From Hymenoscyphus infarciens (taxonomy: Eukaryota; Ascomycota; Leotiomycetes; Helotiales; Helotiaceae), in contig LLCB01000623.1 in assembly GCA_001414345.1 (NCBI GenBank), positions 1-16,247 of the forward strand: a stretch of 16,247 nucleotides of DNA, in the 5' to 3' direction. Shown here piece by piece: positions 1 to 9,805 of the stretch. The translations under genes and the position numbers were made by a program. The notes below the pieces were generated by a model. The model was not told where the DNA came from. It did no database searches and saw nothing but the letters and a program-made list of their open reading frames with translations. Within the stretch, counting starts at the first letter, position 1. Each line of letters opens with the position of its first letter.

Positions 1-470
1 ATATATATCTACTAATACTAAAAGTTTAGTAGTAAAAGTTTAGTAGATATATATATCTACTAATACTAAAAGCTTAGTAGATATATATATCTACTACTAG
101 TAAAAGTTTAGTAGATATATATATCTATTAGTACTAAAAGTTTAGTAGATATATATATCTACTACTAGTAAAAGTTTAATAAATATATATATTTACTAAT
201 ACTAAAAGTTTAGTAGATATATATATCTACTACTAGTAAGAATTTAGTAGATATATATATCTACTAATACTAAAAGTTTAGTAGATATATATATCTACTA
301 ATACTAAAAGTTTAGTAGATATATATATCTACTACTAGTAAAAGTTTAGTAGATATATATATCTACTACTAGTAAAAGTTTAGTAGATATATATATCTAC
401 TCTTAGTAAAAGTTTAATAGATATATATATCTACTCTTAGTAAAAGTTTAATAGATATATATATCTACTA
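1..470. repeat. 34-bp palindromic tandem array, RIP-saturated
   Basis: About 14 copies of a 34-bp unit; the first is cut by the window edge. Each unit has a 22-bp perfect palindrome (TAGTAG, then five AT steps, then CTACTA; core GTAGATATATATATCTAC) and a linker that alternates between ACTAGTAAAAG and AATACTAAAAG types. Spacing of the AT cores is a regular 34 bp from about 45 to 464; the first visible unit is longer because TAAAAGTTTAGTAG is duplicated near 30-43. Copy 6 (about 176-197) has G to A and C to T changes on both palindrome arms, so it remains symmetric. Neither CpA nor TpG occurs anywhere in the array. The last two linkers (about 397-452) share a CTCTTAGTAAAAG variant. No coding potential is visible. 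Origin (transposon subrepeat, satellite) cannot be told from this sequence. Confidence 0.95.
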
Positions 471-1599
471 GAAGGCTATGCTCCTTTCTTTACAAGGGCT
501 ATATCTAAGTATAAGATGTAGGCCTTATTAGGGCCTTATAGCATGCCTAAGGTGGGAATTCCTTGGCCACGCTACACTGCTACACTGTCAAGGTCCTTTT
601 TGGCACAACCACACTTTACCAAAACACCAACACTGAACCTGATACTCGTACAGTGTGCACCAAGTAGGATCATCAGTTGCACAATGAAGTAAGCCCCTTC
701 TTTCTGAGCGTGGCTCTCTAACTAACCTGGTGTTTCCCCAAGGTAGCATTTCTTTTATTTACGAAATATTGACATCTCACACAACAGTCCAAGCCGTGCC
801 CAAGGATGCTCCTTTTGCCTCTCCAGGCCACCACAGGCTGCATACAACTACTCCCCCCGGAATCCCCGGAATATACCTGAATGCCGCATATCCCACAATA
901 ATTGATATTCAACGGCGCTTGAATACCTCTTTCAGATACAACCCCGGGACAGAGGGGCGGGCGATTGCATATTGTAACACACCATGTGGCTAGTGACCCC
1001 CTTTCTGCGCCGGTGCGATTCAAAAGGCTAAATACTCCTCTCGAGTATCGTCAACAGATACTTTGGTACTGGTAGGGGGTGGCCTGGTGGTATGGTTCCC
1101 TCACGAAATCATCCCCAATGGCTACGGAGCGTGGGAAAGAGTGATACGAAGTTGATAAACATACTAGGGTCTGTTGTAAGTACAACTGTAGAAGTGACTC
1201 GTTTCCTTGCTCCGTTTTCCAAAATACCAGATTCAGGGGTGGTCAACATGCATTGCTCTGCTCTCAATTCAGAGGATAGTATTATGCTTCAACGTGTTCT
1301 TAAACTTCTTCAAGCCACTGCTTTTTCTTGTTACACAAAATCCGGAAGGGTTTGCCATTCACTCTGATGATCTCTAATTATAGGTTACATTGCATCCTAG
1401 ATAATTTCGGCCCCCATGATAAGCAAGCCCTCTGAGGGGCTGAGGGGACCGTTTGGTACGATTGTTTCAACCCCGCGCAGGCACAGCACGAGGCGTAGCT
1501 CACGAGAAAATAAATCTCCTGAGATCCTCAGATAGAAGAGCCTCAGACTTTCCTTATCGTATCTTCTGGCGCTCTTTTGGTAGCATCCTAATCAGAATC
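471..1599. other. Mostly unassigned region upstream of the HET gene
   Basis: Composition becomes ordinary right after the repeat array. I see no recognisable domain. The weak small-gene candidate at 684-993 is listed separately. An ATG-initiated frame at 1092-1367 (91 codons, starting MVPSRNHPQW) has no recognisable motif, and I cannot support it as a gene. The last 150 bases before 1600 stay open in the HET frame but hold no in-frame ATG, so they are probably 5' leader and promoter. Confidence 0.5.
684..993 (+). CDS. Possible small two-exon gene, unrecognised (weak)
   Basis: An open frame of about 82 codons ends at a TAG at 991-993. It has no ATG near its start, but an ATG at 684 can be joined to it by a 58-nt intron (689-746, GTAAGC..GTAG, with CTAAC near its 3' end), giving an 83-residue protein that begins MNISFIYEIL and ends YCNTPCG. 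The body is rich in Pro, Thr and Ile (HHRLHTTTPPGIPGIY). There is no clear signal peptide and only two Cys, so a secreted effector is not supported. It could equally be a decayed gene fragment or chance; the antisense frame is also open here. I do not recognise the family. Confidence 0.2.
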
Positions 1600-4499
1600 A
1601 TGGCGGTCCCCCGGATCCCCCACCGTTACGACTACACCTACAAGCCTCTTAAGCCTCTTAAACCCGGAGACTTTGACTGCCCAAGGGAATTCCGCTTGAT
1701 ACGTTTTCGCGACTTCCTCCATAACGAAAATTGCGAGCTCCACATTTTCAATATCGACGACAATGAATGTCCCCCGTTTTCCGCCTTCAGCTACACCTGG
1801 GGGGCGCCCTTGAGTACAGAAAAATCCAAGCAGGAATACGGAGACGGCAGCGAGAAGATATTGATACTCGACACGGAATCAGGACTGAAACAACTTCAAG
1901 TACTGAAGAACTTGTACGAAGGGCTTGTTCAATTGACCAAAACTGACAGGCCGGAATGGCTTTGGGTGGATGCTATTTGTATCAATCAAGATAATATCCA
2001 GGAGAGATGCTCTCAGGTAACCCTGATGGGGGCCGTCTACAGTTATTGCCAGCAAGTGATTGTCTGGCTGGGCAAGGACGAATCCGATCTGAGAGATTTC
2101 AAATTCCTCCATGAAACATTTTTACCGATGCTATGGAAACACGGGGATTTATATGGTCAGGCTTCAATTCTGAAATCTAACTGGACTCTGGAAGTGATCA
2201 AAGAAAAATTCAAGCTGGACACCGAAAAGCAATGGAATAGCTACGCAAGGTTCTACGATCAGCGAAGGTGGTTCTCTCGAGCATGGGTTCTGCAAGAATT
2301 GACACTAGCCCAGCATGTTGTGGTCCTTGCTGGGAAATCACGACTGGAGTGGGATGAAATGGCGGCTTTGGCAAATATAGTGTCGTTGAATGGTTTGGGT
2401 TTGATTCTTCAGAAAGCTCTACCACAATCAAAACGTGGTAGCCGGCAAATAATTGGATTTGAATGCCTTCGACTGCATACATTTCGCAACTTGTATCAGC
2501 AATTAGCAACACCTCAGTCTTTTACCCCAGCATCACGATCTTCCACCTGGAAAAGCATAGCGTCGACCGATTCAAACAACTCCACCACAGAAAGTGTGTC
2601 ATCATCTACGATCTCGGAGTATATCCCTAAGAAAGGGCGTAAGCTGGCGAGATCACTTCGCGAGCAATCTAAAACTCACATTCCCCAAATTACGAAAGTT
2701 TTTGCGTCTTCTCGGTCACCTAGAATCAATTCATGGGATTCTGTTAGGACTTGGAGCTCGACGATGAAGTCGAAATTTTCTTACGTTTATAGCTCTGGCT
2801 TGATTGGACGACGTGCAGACGCCACTGGGTTCAGTCAGTGGACAACTGCATTGATTGACAATCTAATTCCCAACGATAATCCAATCGACCGATGGAATAC
2901 TGTCTTTCTTTGTTGCGTGCAGTGGGTTAGGTACTTTGAAGCGACAAAATTACATGATAAAATCTATGGGATTCTCGGAAGTAAGTGTTGTCTTCGCCGT
3001 TCCCTTTGGTTACCCCCTCACAAGATAACACATCTAACTTTTTATGTCTTCTAGTTATCGACATGTTACGGCCGCCACATATCCGGCCACCGATATATCC
3101 TGATTATGATAAATCAGTCGAAGACATTTATACCACCATTGCCTACTACTTCGTCGCAAATCTACCTCATCTAACAGTACTTAGTTGCGTTCAAGACAAA
3201 CATTCTCGTCAACTCAAAAGTCTTCCATCTTGGGTCCCGGATTTTGCATCCCTTTCGAATGAAGATCTGTCTTTCACGTCTACAGCAAACTGGAACGCTT
3301 CAAAGGCTGGAATGGCTCAATCTTACCCCCGCCTACTAAAAAACTCGACGTTGGAGCTACGCGGCTCCTGTTTTGATGTCATTGATGACACTGTTTCCGT
3401 ATTTGCTCCTCCTAATTGGGCTGGAGATGGTTCTCGACTTCCAGACGGCTCAGTCATGTCTGTTCATATTTTAGGTCATTTTGAAAAGATTATCAGGTTC
3501 GCTTGCGAAACGAAGCCTTGGCCATACAAGGTTTCACGCTTAGAAGTTCTGGTGGCTACTTTGGTCGCTGGTCAGTTATCAACTCTGCCCCCCAAGGATG
3601 ATAGAGAATCGCACGATGAAGCGCAGTCTTCCTACTTTCCATCCTTTCTCCCAGCGAGCCCGAGTCAGCTTCCTATCGACGAAGATACGGGGTTGGGGAT
3701 AACATTATCATCTCTTTCACCAGAGTGGAAATCGAGCTTACATAGGCGGGGAATCTCTGATAGCTCGCCAACTTCACCTTCTCCAAATCAGCTCACTCGT
3801 CCCAAGTCAACATCTCTTGGGAGCTCGTCAAGTTTAGTTGCTAGCCCTGAGCCAATGTCTCAGGAAGAGTTCAGTAATGAAGAAAAACCAAATCCGTATT
3901 TTCATCCAACAACACAAAAACACAAACATTCTCTTAACGCGATTGAGAAATTCCCGTACGCAAGAGGTGTCTTCCAGTTTCGTATGTGGGTCTTATGTAT
4001 GCTCATAGCAGGTAGCTTCAGTGAAGACACCGAGCCTATGGTAGATTCATGTCTCGGAGCAATATCACAACTCTCCTTCCTCTGTCCACCAGAGATCGGG
4101 CATTTACCGACACGAGCAGAAGTTGCCGCAGCTTCGGGTGCAGCAAGAGGCAACAAAAATATGAAAAGTATGTTTCAAGGAATCGAAGGCGCCACAGGCG
4201 TTGGAGACTTTGCGAATGGGCAATTCTCCGAGTTTGATGTGAGATGGAGTAAAACACAGGGTTCACAGAAGATGTTTAGAACTAAGAGGGGTTATTATGG
4301 GATGGGACCTATTTCTTTGGAGAAGGGGGATCAGGTTTGGGTTATTTGCGATGCGAGGGTTCCTTTTGTTTTGAGGCCTTCGGTAGTGTTGGAGGGGGCG
4401 TTTGAGTTGATTGGGGAGACTTATTTGCATGGGTGTATGCATGGGGAGATGATGACGCCTGATCAGTTGGAGAGTATTGGGCCTGTGTCTTTAGTTTGA
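1600..4499 (+). CDS. HET-domain (heterokaryon incompatibility) protein
   Basis: Two exons, 1600-2980 and 3055-4499, encode 941 aa. The 74-nt intron (GTAAGT..TTCTAG, branch-like CATCTAAC) restores the frame exactly: YGILG continues as IIDMLRPP and then PDYDKSVEDIYT, the usual HET-protein continuation. ATG at 1600 is the first in-frame Met and has A at -3 and G at +4. The HET domain (Pfam PF06985) shows its three blocks: FSYTWGAP at residues 63-70, LWVDAICINQ at 121-130 and RRWFSRAWVLQE at 222-233. A Ser/Thr-rich linker lies around 350-400. The C-terminus has the common HET tail: GYYGMGPISLEKGDQVWV, VPFVLRP and ETYLHGCMHGE. In this family the domain triggers cell death when incompatible hyphae fuse; no NACHT, ankyrin or WD40 region is present, so partner and trigger are unknown. 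The frame is intact, with no sign of RIP stops. Confidence 0.95.
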
Positions 4500-5929
4500 G
4501 ATACTGAGTTTGGGTGTATAAAATGTATTTCAATGGCTTTCGATCCCTTTTGTTATTACATTATCGGCCCATCGATGGGAAATCTTTGGGGCTGCATAAA
4601 TGGCATGCTAGTATCTCACCGGGGGTTCAGGTGGTATGAGTGATGGCTTGAGCTTTTGGGTTCTCGGTGGATGAGAAGGAGGTGTGAATATGCAATCATC
4701 CTTGGGAAAGGTTTGTGACTAATTGCTTTGTGTAGATATCATGCTCAATGCAACGAATCAGATGGTGTCGTTCTTACATGCTCACCTTCCTTTTGTTTTC
4801 TCTTGGGCCCAATACGGGCCATGGCACTCTTGGCTGGGCTTTTGCGTCGAATAGCTGTATAGAATAAGGCATTGGAAGCAACGTTATCAACTTGTTGGCT
4901 TGGATGAGAATCGAAATCGAACCGAACTGGTGTCTGTCAACAGATTAGGTTTGGGACATTAGTGGCTTTAGGGTCTTGGGATCAATTACTGGCACACATT
5001 TCGTCGTTCTCTATTTTCGAGCCTTGGGTGCTACAATTGGGAAAGATTGTTCCCTATTTCCGGGAGGTAGGCCCGGTCTTATGTTTACCGAACCGGATCC
5101 CTTGAAACTCGGGGACAGAGTTGCTGTAGATGACGCGAGCTTGAATTAAAGAGGAAAGTTTTCGTTGAATGAGCTGCATGTGTGGAGTTGCAGTGTTTTG
5201 AGGTCGGGGTGTAGACTCCTTTCAGGAGCATAGATGGGTGAGCAGTCAGTATTGTTGGAGCACACTCTAATCATGGCTGCCGATGTGGTAGACGATGGTA
5301 TGACATATGAAGGATGATTAGTAGTTGTCTTTCATGGGAATCGGATAAATATTGGGGGAGTTTAATCAAAGACAAATATCTGGAGCAGATAGTAGAAAAA
5401 TATATAGATTTCCTTCCGTCATCAAGTAGATACTTAGCACCTGTTGGCTCTCGCTTAAGCTCGCAGCCCCTGATGTGTTTTCAGTTAATCTATAGTTTCT
5501 TTTCATAATTAACGGATCGAGTTCCTTCTTATTACTATAGGTAACTTTTCCCAGCTTAGAATAGCAGGAGAACTTGGAAAGACACCACTTTAGAAAAACA
5601 AAATTCGTGCAACAATCTCATCACATACGTTGAAACTGAGTCCACTGCAGTAATCTTCGATAAATAATACTTCGGAATTACGGATCAGTACATTTCAAGC
5701 CATAATATCAAACGCTTTCTAAAACTTCCATATTGATTTCCTGGTAGATACCCAGTCGGCGTAAAGGTCTAAGGTTCATCTGCCATTAATGATTAGTAAA
5801 GAGTATCTTAATACTGGTTAACCACCTTACTATGTCAGTGGTAATATTTCCAACGTCGGCGATTCTAGTATTCCCTGCACCTAAAAGCATCAAGTACTCA
5901 CTCTCTATAGGCGTTTTACTAACCTAGAC

Positions 5930-6125
5930 GTAATATTATAAGTTAAGAAATATTTTTTCCCCTGATTATATATACTAACTACTTAATATAGATTTAAAAA
6001 TTTTAGGAGATAAAAATCCTTTATTATATAAAGAAACTTTCTATTTACTTTAAATCTTAATTTAAAGTATTTCTATTCTACAATTTTATACACCTCTTAA
6101 CACTTTTAAATATAATGTGTAAAGA
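5930..6125. repeat. AT-rich, RIP-like island
   Basis: This block is dominated by A and T (TTTAAAAATTTTAGG, TTATTATATAAAG) between flanks of more ordinary composition. Between about 5965 and 6078 I find no CpA and no TpG, as expected of a short repeat relic mutated by RIP. No terminal repeats or target-site duplication could be recognised, so the element type is unknown. Confidence 0.55.
6047..6068. other. Perfect 9-bp inverted repeat with 4-nt loop
   Basis: Arms ACTTTAAAT (6047-6055) and ATTTAAAGT (6060-6068) flank the loop CTTA, inside the AT-rich island. No U tract or neighbouring gene end suggests a function; in such AT-rich DNA it may be chance. Confidence 0.5.
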
Positions 6126-6900
6126 CTACTATTTCTTGAAAATCAGTATACGTGCCACCTGCGAGGATAGACTAGAATATCGCTGTATACAGGTACCTTT
6201 TTTCAACTCTGTATTATCACCGTGGGGATGTATTATTTACAGAGCAGACATAGGGGCTAACTTCTAGCTTCGGTAAATCTTTTCATGATAACTAATCTAT
6301 AAATCACTCGCGAGACGTTATTTTATTGCGCTTAAGGTTGATAAGGTTGTTTGAAAAGGCATAGCGATTTTTTGAATTGTCTTTAGTATTACGCCCACTA
6401 TGATTTTTCTCTTTGTTTAAGCCACTTATGTTTTGGGAAAAGATTGACAGGACAAAAAACCCAATAAAACTTTCACTGCAGAAGGTTTCTTTGTTCTTAA
6501 GTAACTCATTGAGTGGCGTAGCGAGTAATGGGAACAAAAGAGAATATTAAAACATTGACTTCGCTGTAATTACATGGAGAACTTGGAGTTTTGAAGCACC
6601 CGCTAGTTGCTAGAATTTAAACTTCGATTTAAATTCTTCAAATCTCTGTCGCATTACGAAAAAAGGACCCATCAAGTTCTGATTGATGTTCTGCGGGCTT
6701 GGTCGCTCTTTCCGGTTGCGGAATTATTGTTCTTTGAGCTGCTTACCTCCGATTCTCTGCCGTACTGTACAAGAATTCTCCTTCCGATAGTTACTGATTC
6801 TTTTCGAGGCCTCTAGCATCCACCAGATTGCTTCAGTGTCACTTTTACCTTTACACGAGAGGTTTTTGGACTTTATTTCACATATACGAAGTAGCAATAC

Positions 6901-6912
6901 ATGGCAAAATGA
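6901..6912 (+). promoter_or_regulatory. Minimal upstream ORF overlapping the start codon
   Basis: ATG GCA AAA TGA forms a three-codon upstream ORF. Its stop overlaps the next start in ATGA, so the main ATG (6909-6911) lies inside the uORF's last four bases. If the uORF is in the mRNA, initiation at 6909 would need leaky scanning or termination-reinitiation. Both ATGs have a purine at -3. The transcript start is not known. Confidence 0.45.
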
Positions 6913-9805
6913 GTAAGAGGGTACTCGAGGATAGCGATGGAGAGGACAGTGAAGTCAGAAGAACGAAGCTGGTGGGTAACCTAGGCGATATGAATCTGAA
7001 TCCTGAGGAGGAAAAAGAATCGGAAGGAACTAAGGATGAAAGAGCAAAGGAACAGCCCCCTTCTCCTCCAGCACCAGCCAATCCACCCCTAGACATTTGG
7101 TGGGTATCCTCCGAGTTATTGTTCCCCTTGTCAGGTTTTTTTTTTAGGAAAACCAAGACACTATTTCCCCCTCAGAAAACTTTGTTTCCTCCCCCTCTAC
7201 CCTGTTACTTCCTCGAACAGACTTCTAGAAATGGCAATACTGACTCCGAAATTTTCCGCAGCCACCCTTGGGCGACTATACAGTTTATGCGGAGTCGAGG
7301 CCCAAATTCCGATGGCTCGCTTCAAGACAATATTGTCGTAGATCAAGTGAGCGAGTATGAAAAGACCAACCTCCAGGGGTTTAGTATAGCCCAGCTAGTT
7401 GATATGGGCTGCTGGGGAAATCCAGGCGCCAAGGCAAATAACCTTACTTGCCCTATTCATCCAATGTTTCAAAAGGGCAGATGGTTTCAGAAGAACACAA
7501 GCCCGATCGAAGGAGAGTGGGGGGAGGAATTGGGAGGGGATAGTCCTATCGTATGGGAAGTCTTAGAGCCGGCTTTACGTCTAGCAACACACTTGTTAAT
7601 CAATGCACATTTTTCTGGCGTTTGGCAATGGTATTCTATATACTTGGCCTTCTTTATATTTTACTAATGATAGACAGGTTAGATGGGCTTTTACATGGAC
7701 CATGGAATTTTATTCCAGAGAAGGAACTTGATAGTGGGCCCCAACATCAAAACTCCGTAAAGAACGGTACCTTCACTTTTCACAGGTCGAAAAAGATAGA
7801 TTTCGAAAAAGCAATGGGCGAAATTGAAGCTACCATCGAAGAATATGGCAAATATGTAAAATTCACGCTTGTAGATGTTGGACAGAAGTTTGTCGCGTAT
7901 GCTGAGACCACAGGGCAAGAGTCAACAATATCTGTGAATGCCTCCGTAGTGAGATATTTACTAGACACCAACCTTTCCGAGTCGGAAAGAATTGTTCAGC
8001 AATTTAACTTAGCGTCTACTGTGAGTAATGGACCCCGCTCAAGATCCGATTCTGACAATTCACCTAGCTCGTGCACGAAATCACGGTACTTGCCAGTTGT
8101 ACCCTTGCCGTAGTTTATTTGATTTAACACTCTTTCAAGCATATTTTAGGGGCTACTACCCACTTGCAGCGTCCAGATATAGCGAGACTGGACGACGCGT
8201 GGTCCACGAGACCTGGAGAATTCGATTATGACCCGGAACCGGTAAAGAGGATACCCCAATTCTGAATTCTTTTCTAATATTGATTTCGTATTAGTTCTTT
8301 GAAGACGAGGAGACTTCAGAGATTGGGAGGAGTTGGGAGCAAGTTGTAATATTGCCCTACCCCTACTATGGATTTGTAACGAAAGTGCTGATTCATACTA
8401 GACCTTTGGAGGTGCTCGATTGCCTCTCTATGGGGGACCTCGTGAGTAACTAACTTTCTTTTAAGAAACATTCTCGCACGGCAAATACTCGATCGAAGAA
8501 TTATTAGCTATTTACCACTTTTCCTTGGTAGATTCTTAATCATTTTTCTAGGGCAACATTCTCTGAAGTGGGGCTAAGGTTCTGATAGTTGATCCAAACG
8601 TGGGCCATGTTATTGGTAAGTGGGTAAACTGGGTACATTATTTTTATTATATATTCTTTCTACATATGCGCCATAGAAATCCTGGCAACTTCCCAGTTGG
8701 GTCAACTGCCGACTCTTTCCCTATTCCGACAGCATATCACGAAGATGTTCAGCAGGAGATGTTCTGGAAAGCATACGCGCCCGCACTAGGTCAAGCCGCG
8801 ACTCGAATTCCACGTATATGGGGAACACGATTAACCCGCCCAACTGAAGATCCAGACCATCCATTACAGCTATGGCATCAACCAATTGCCGGGCCGGACT
8901 TGAAATTCTACAATCCAGGCGCTGCCGCTCTTATTACGCCCCCTCCTGGGCCACTAGATGAAGGAGTTGAGAGATGGTGGAATGAAGAAAACCGTCGTAG
9001 GAAAAAACATGCTGCCAATATAGCGCTTCGAGAGGACTACATAGCTAAGCGAGATAAGAAATGGGCCACTTTTGCCGGATTTTTAGATGAAGCAGTCGCT
9101 GCATTAAAGCGCAATGACGAAAGAGGAGCAGCAGAGGCAATTCACAAAGTTGAAAAATGCGACAACACAAACCTTAATATCCGGAGGGGAATTTTGATAT
9201 ATGGTTTTCATACGCGCTACCCATCATCGGATCAATTCACAAGAGAGACCGCCATGGAAGAGTGCACCACCGCTAAAGAAAGCTTCAATTCGTGGGTAGC
9301 GAGAGAATTGGAAAACGAAGACGAAGATCTTATAGAGAATCAGCAAACGACATACAGGAACGAGAAAGATTCGTTAAATAAATTGTATCAACAGGTTGCG
9401 GTAATTCTTGGGGCAACTGATTTGTTGACTCCTAATGAACTGGATACAAAGAAATTGAATAGGGACAACAAGGCGAATTGGGAGAAAAGAAAGGAAGAAA
9501 TCAGGACTTGGTTCAATAATACAAGATTCACAGGGACTTACGTCACAGAAACTTCCACAGAGGACCCGGGCTATGACACGGGGGGCGACTACACGGGGGG
9601 AGACTACACGGGGGGAGACCATACGGGGAGTGACCACACGGGGCAAGACTATACAGGGGGAGACTACACGGGGGGAGACTACACGGGGGGAGACTACACG
9701 GGGGAGGACTACACAATTGATTACACCACAGACTATAACAACCCCGTTAGCGAAGATTATGACCCAGCATACGACCCAAACTATGACGACAACTACTGGC
9801 GGTAA
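6909..9805 (+). CDS. Peptidase-like protein, degenerate HExxH, GGDYT repeats
   Basis: Best model: exons 6909-7099, 7148-7630, 7678-8020, 8068-8098, 8150-8241, 8295-8441, 8579-8615 and 8697-9805, about 810 aa. ATG 6909 (MSKRVLEDSDGEDSE) is the only in-frame Met before the coding run; the N-terminus is acidic and charged. From memory, the middle resembles a fungal hypothetical family with an HExxH zinc motif: ISVNASVVRYLL, then FNLAST joined by a 47-nt intron to LVHE, then EPFFEDEETSEIGRSWE and FWKAYAPALG..ATRIPR. Here the motif reads HEITV (residues 342-346), so the second His is missing. Then come a Lys/Glu-rich, probably helical stretch and a C-terminal GGDYT repeat. Uncertain joints: intron 1 may be 7104-7220; intron 4 may end at 8169 (TTGCAG) from donors 8086 or 8110; intron 6 (137 nt) is long; intron 7 may be 8620-8676. 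Enzymatic activity is not supported. A decaying gene is possible. Confidence 0.75.
9581..9715 (+). repeat. 15-bp coding minisatellite, nine GGDYT units
   Basis: Nine in-frame 15-bp units of consensus GGGGGAGACTACACG encode G-G-D-Y-T variants: GGDYT twice, GGDHT, GSDHT, GQDYT, GGDYT three times and GEDYT (residues about 737-781 of the gene at 6909-9805). Asp/Tyr-rich sequence follows (DYTTDYNN, YDPAYDPNYDDNY). Every variant is a substitution that keeps the frame and mostly keeps Asp and Tyr/His. The sense strand has regularly spaced runs of four to six G. The other + frame and one antisense frame are also open because the unit is a multiple of three. Confidence 0.95.

Larger units (their letters stand above)
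4500..6900. other. Intergenic region with no supported gene
   Basis: About 2.4 kb separate the HET gene from the next gene. All frames are broken by stops; the longest (about 64 codons at 5314-5508, 69 at 6607-6816, 77 on the minus strand at 6304-6537) show no recognisable motif. 4500-5500 has mixed composition and probably holds the HET 3' UTR at its left end. 5930-6125 is an AT-rich island listed separately. Roughly 6130-6900 is probably promoter and leader of the gene at 6909. No tRNA-like B box was found. Confidence 0.6.

Noticed and set aside
1..470. CRISPR-like regular palindromic repeats
   Set aside because: Units are directly tandem with no unique spacers, the genome is fungal by its introns and HET gene, and no cas genes are present.
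718..1023. Minus-strand frame containing SGDSGGSS, reminiscent of a trypsin active site
   Set aside because: It lacks an ATG start, shows no other protease motif (no His or Asp box), and the match is short enough for chance.
1092..1367. 91-codon plus-strand ORF before the HET gene
   Set aside because: No recognisable domain, no splice partners, and it lies in the probable HET promoter region.
4500..6900. tRNA or pseudogene in the long intergenic region
   Set aside because: No GGTTCRANTCC-like B box with a matching cloverleaf and no run of recognisable protein motifs was found on either strand.
8028..8231. ORF with HLARA as the true metallopeptidase exon
   Set aside because: The 47-nt intron 8021-8067 gives the better family match (FNLAST-LVHE) in the main frame; the ORF frame does not connect to flanking exons.
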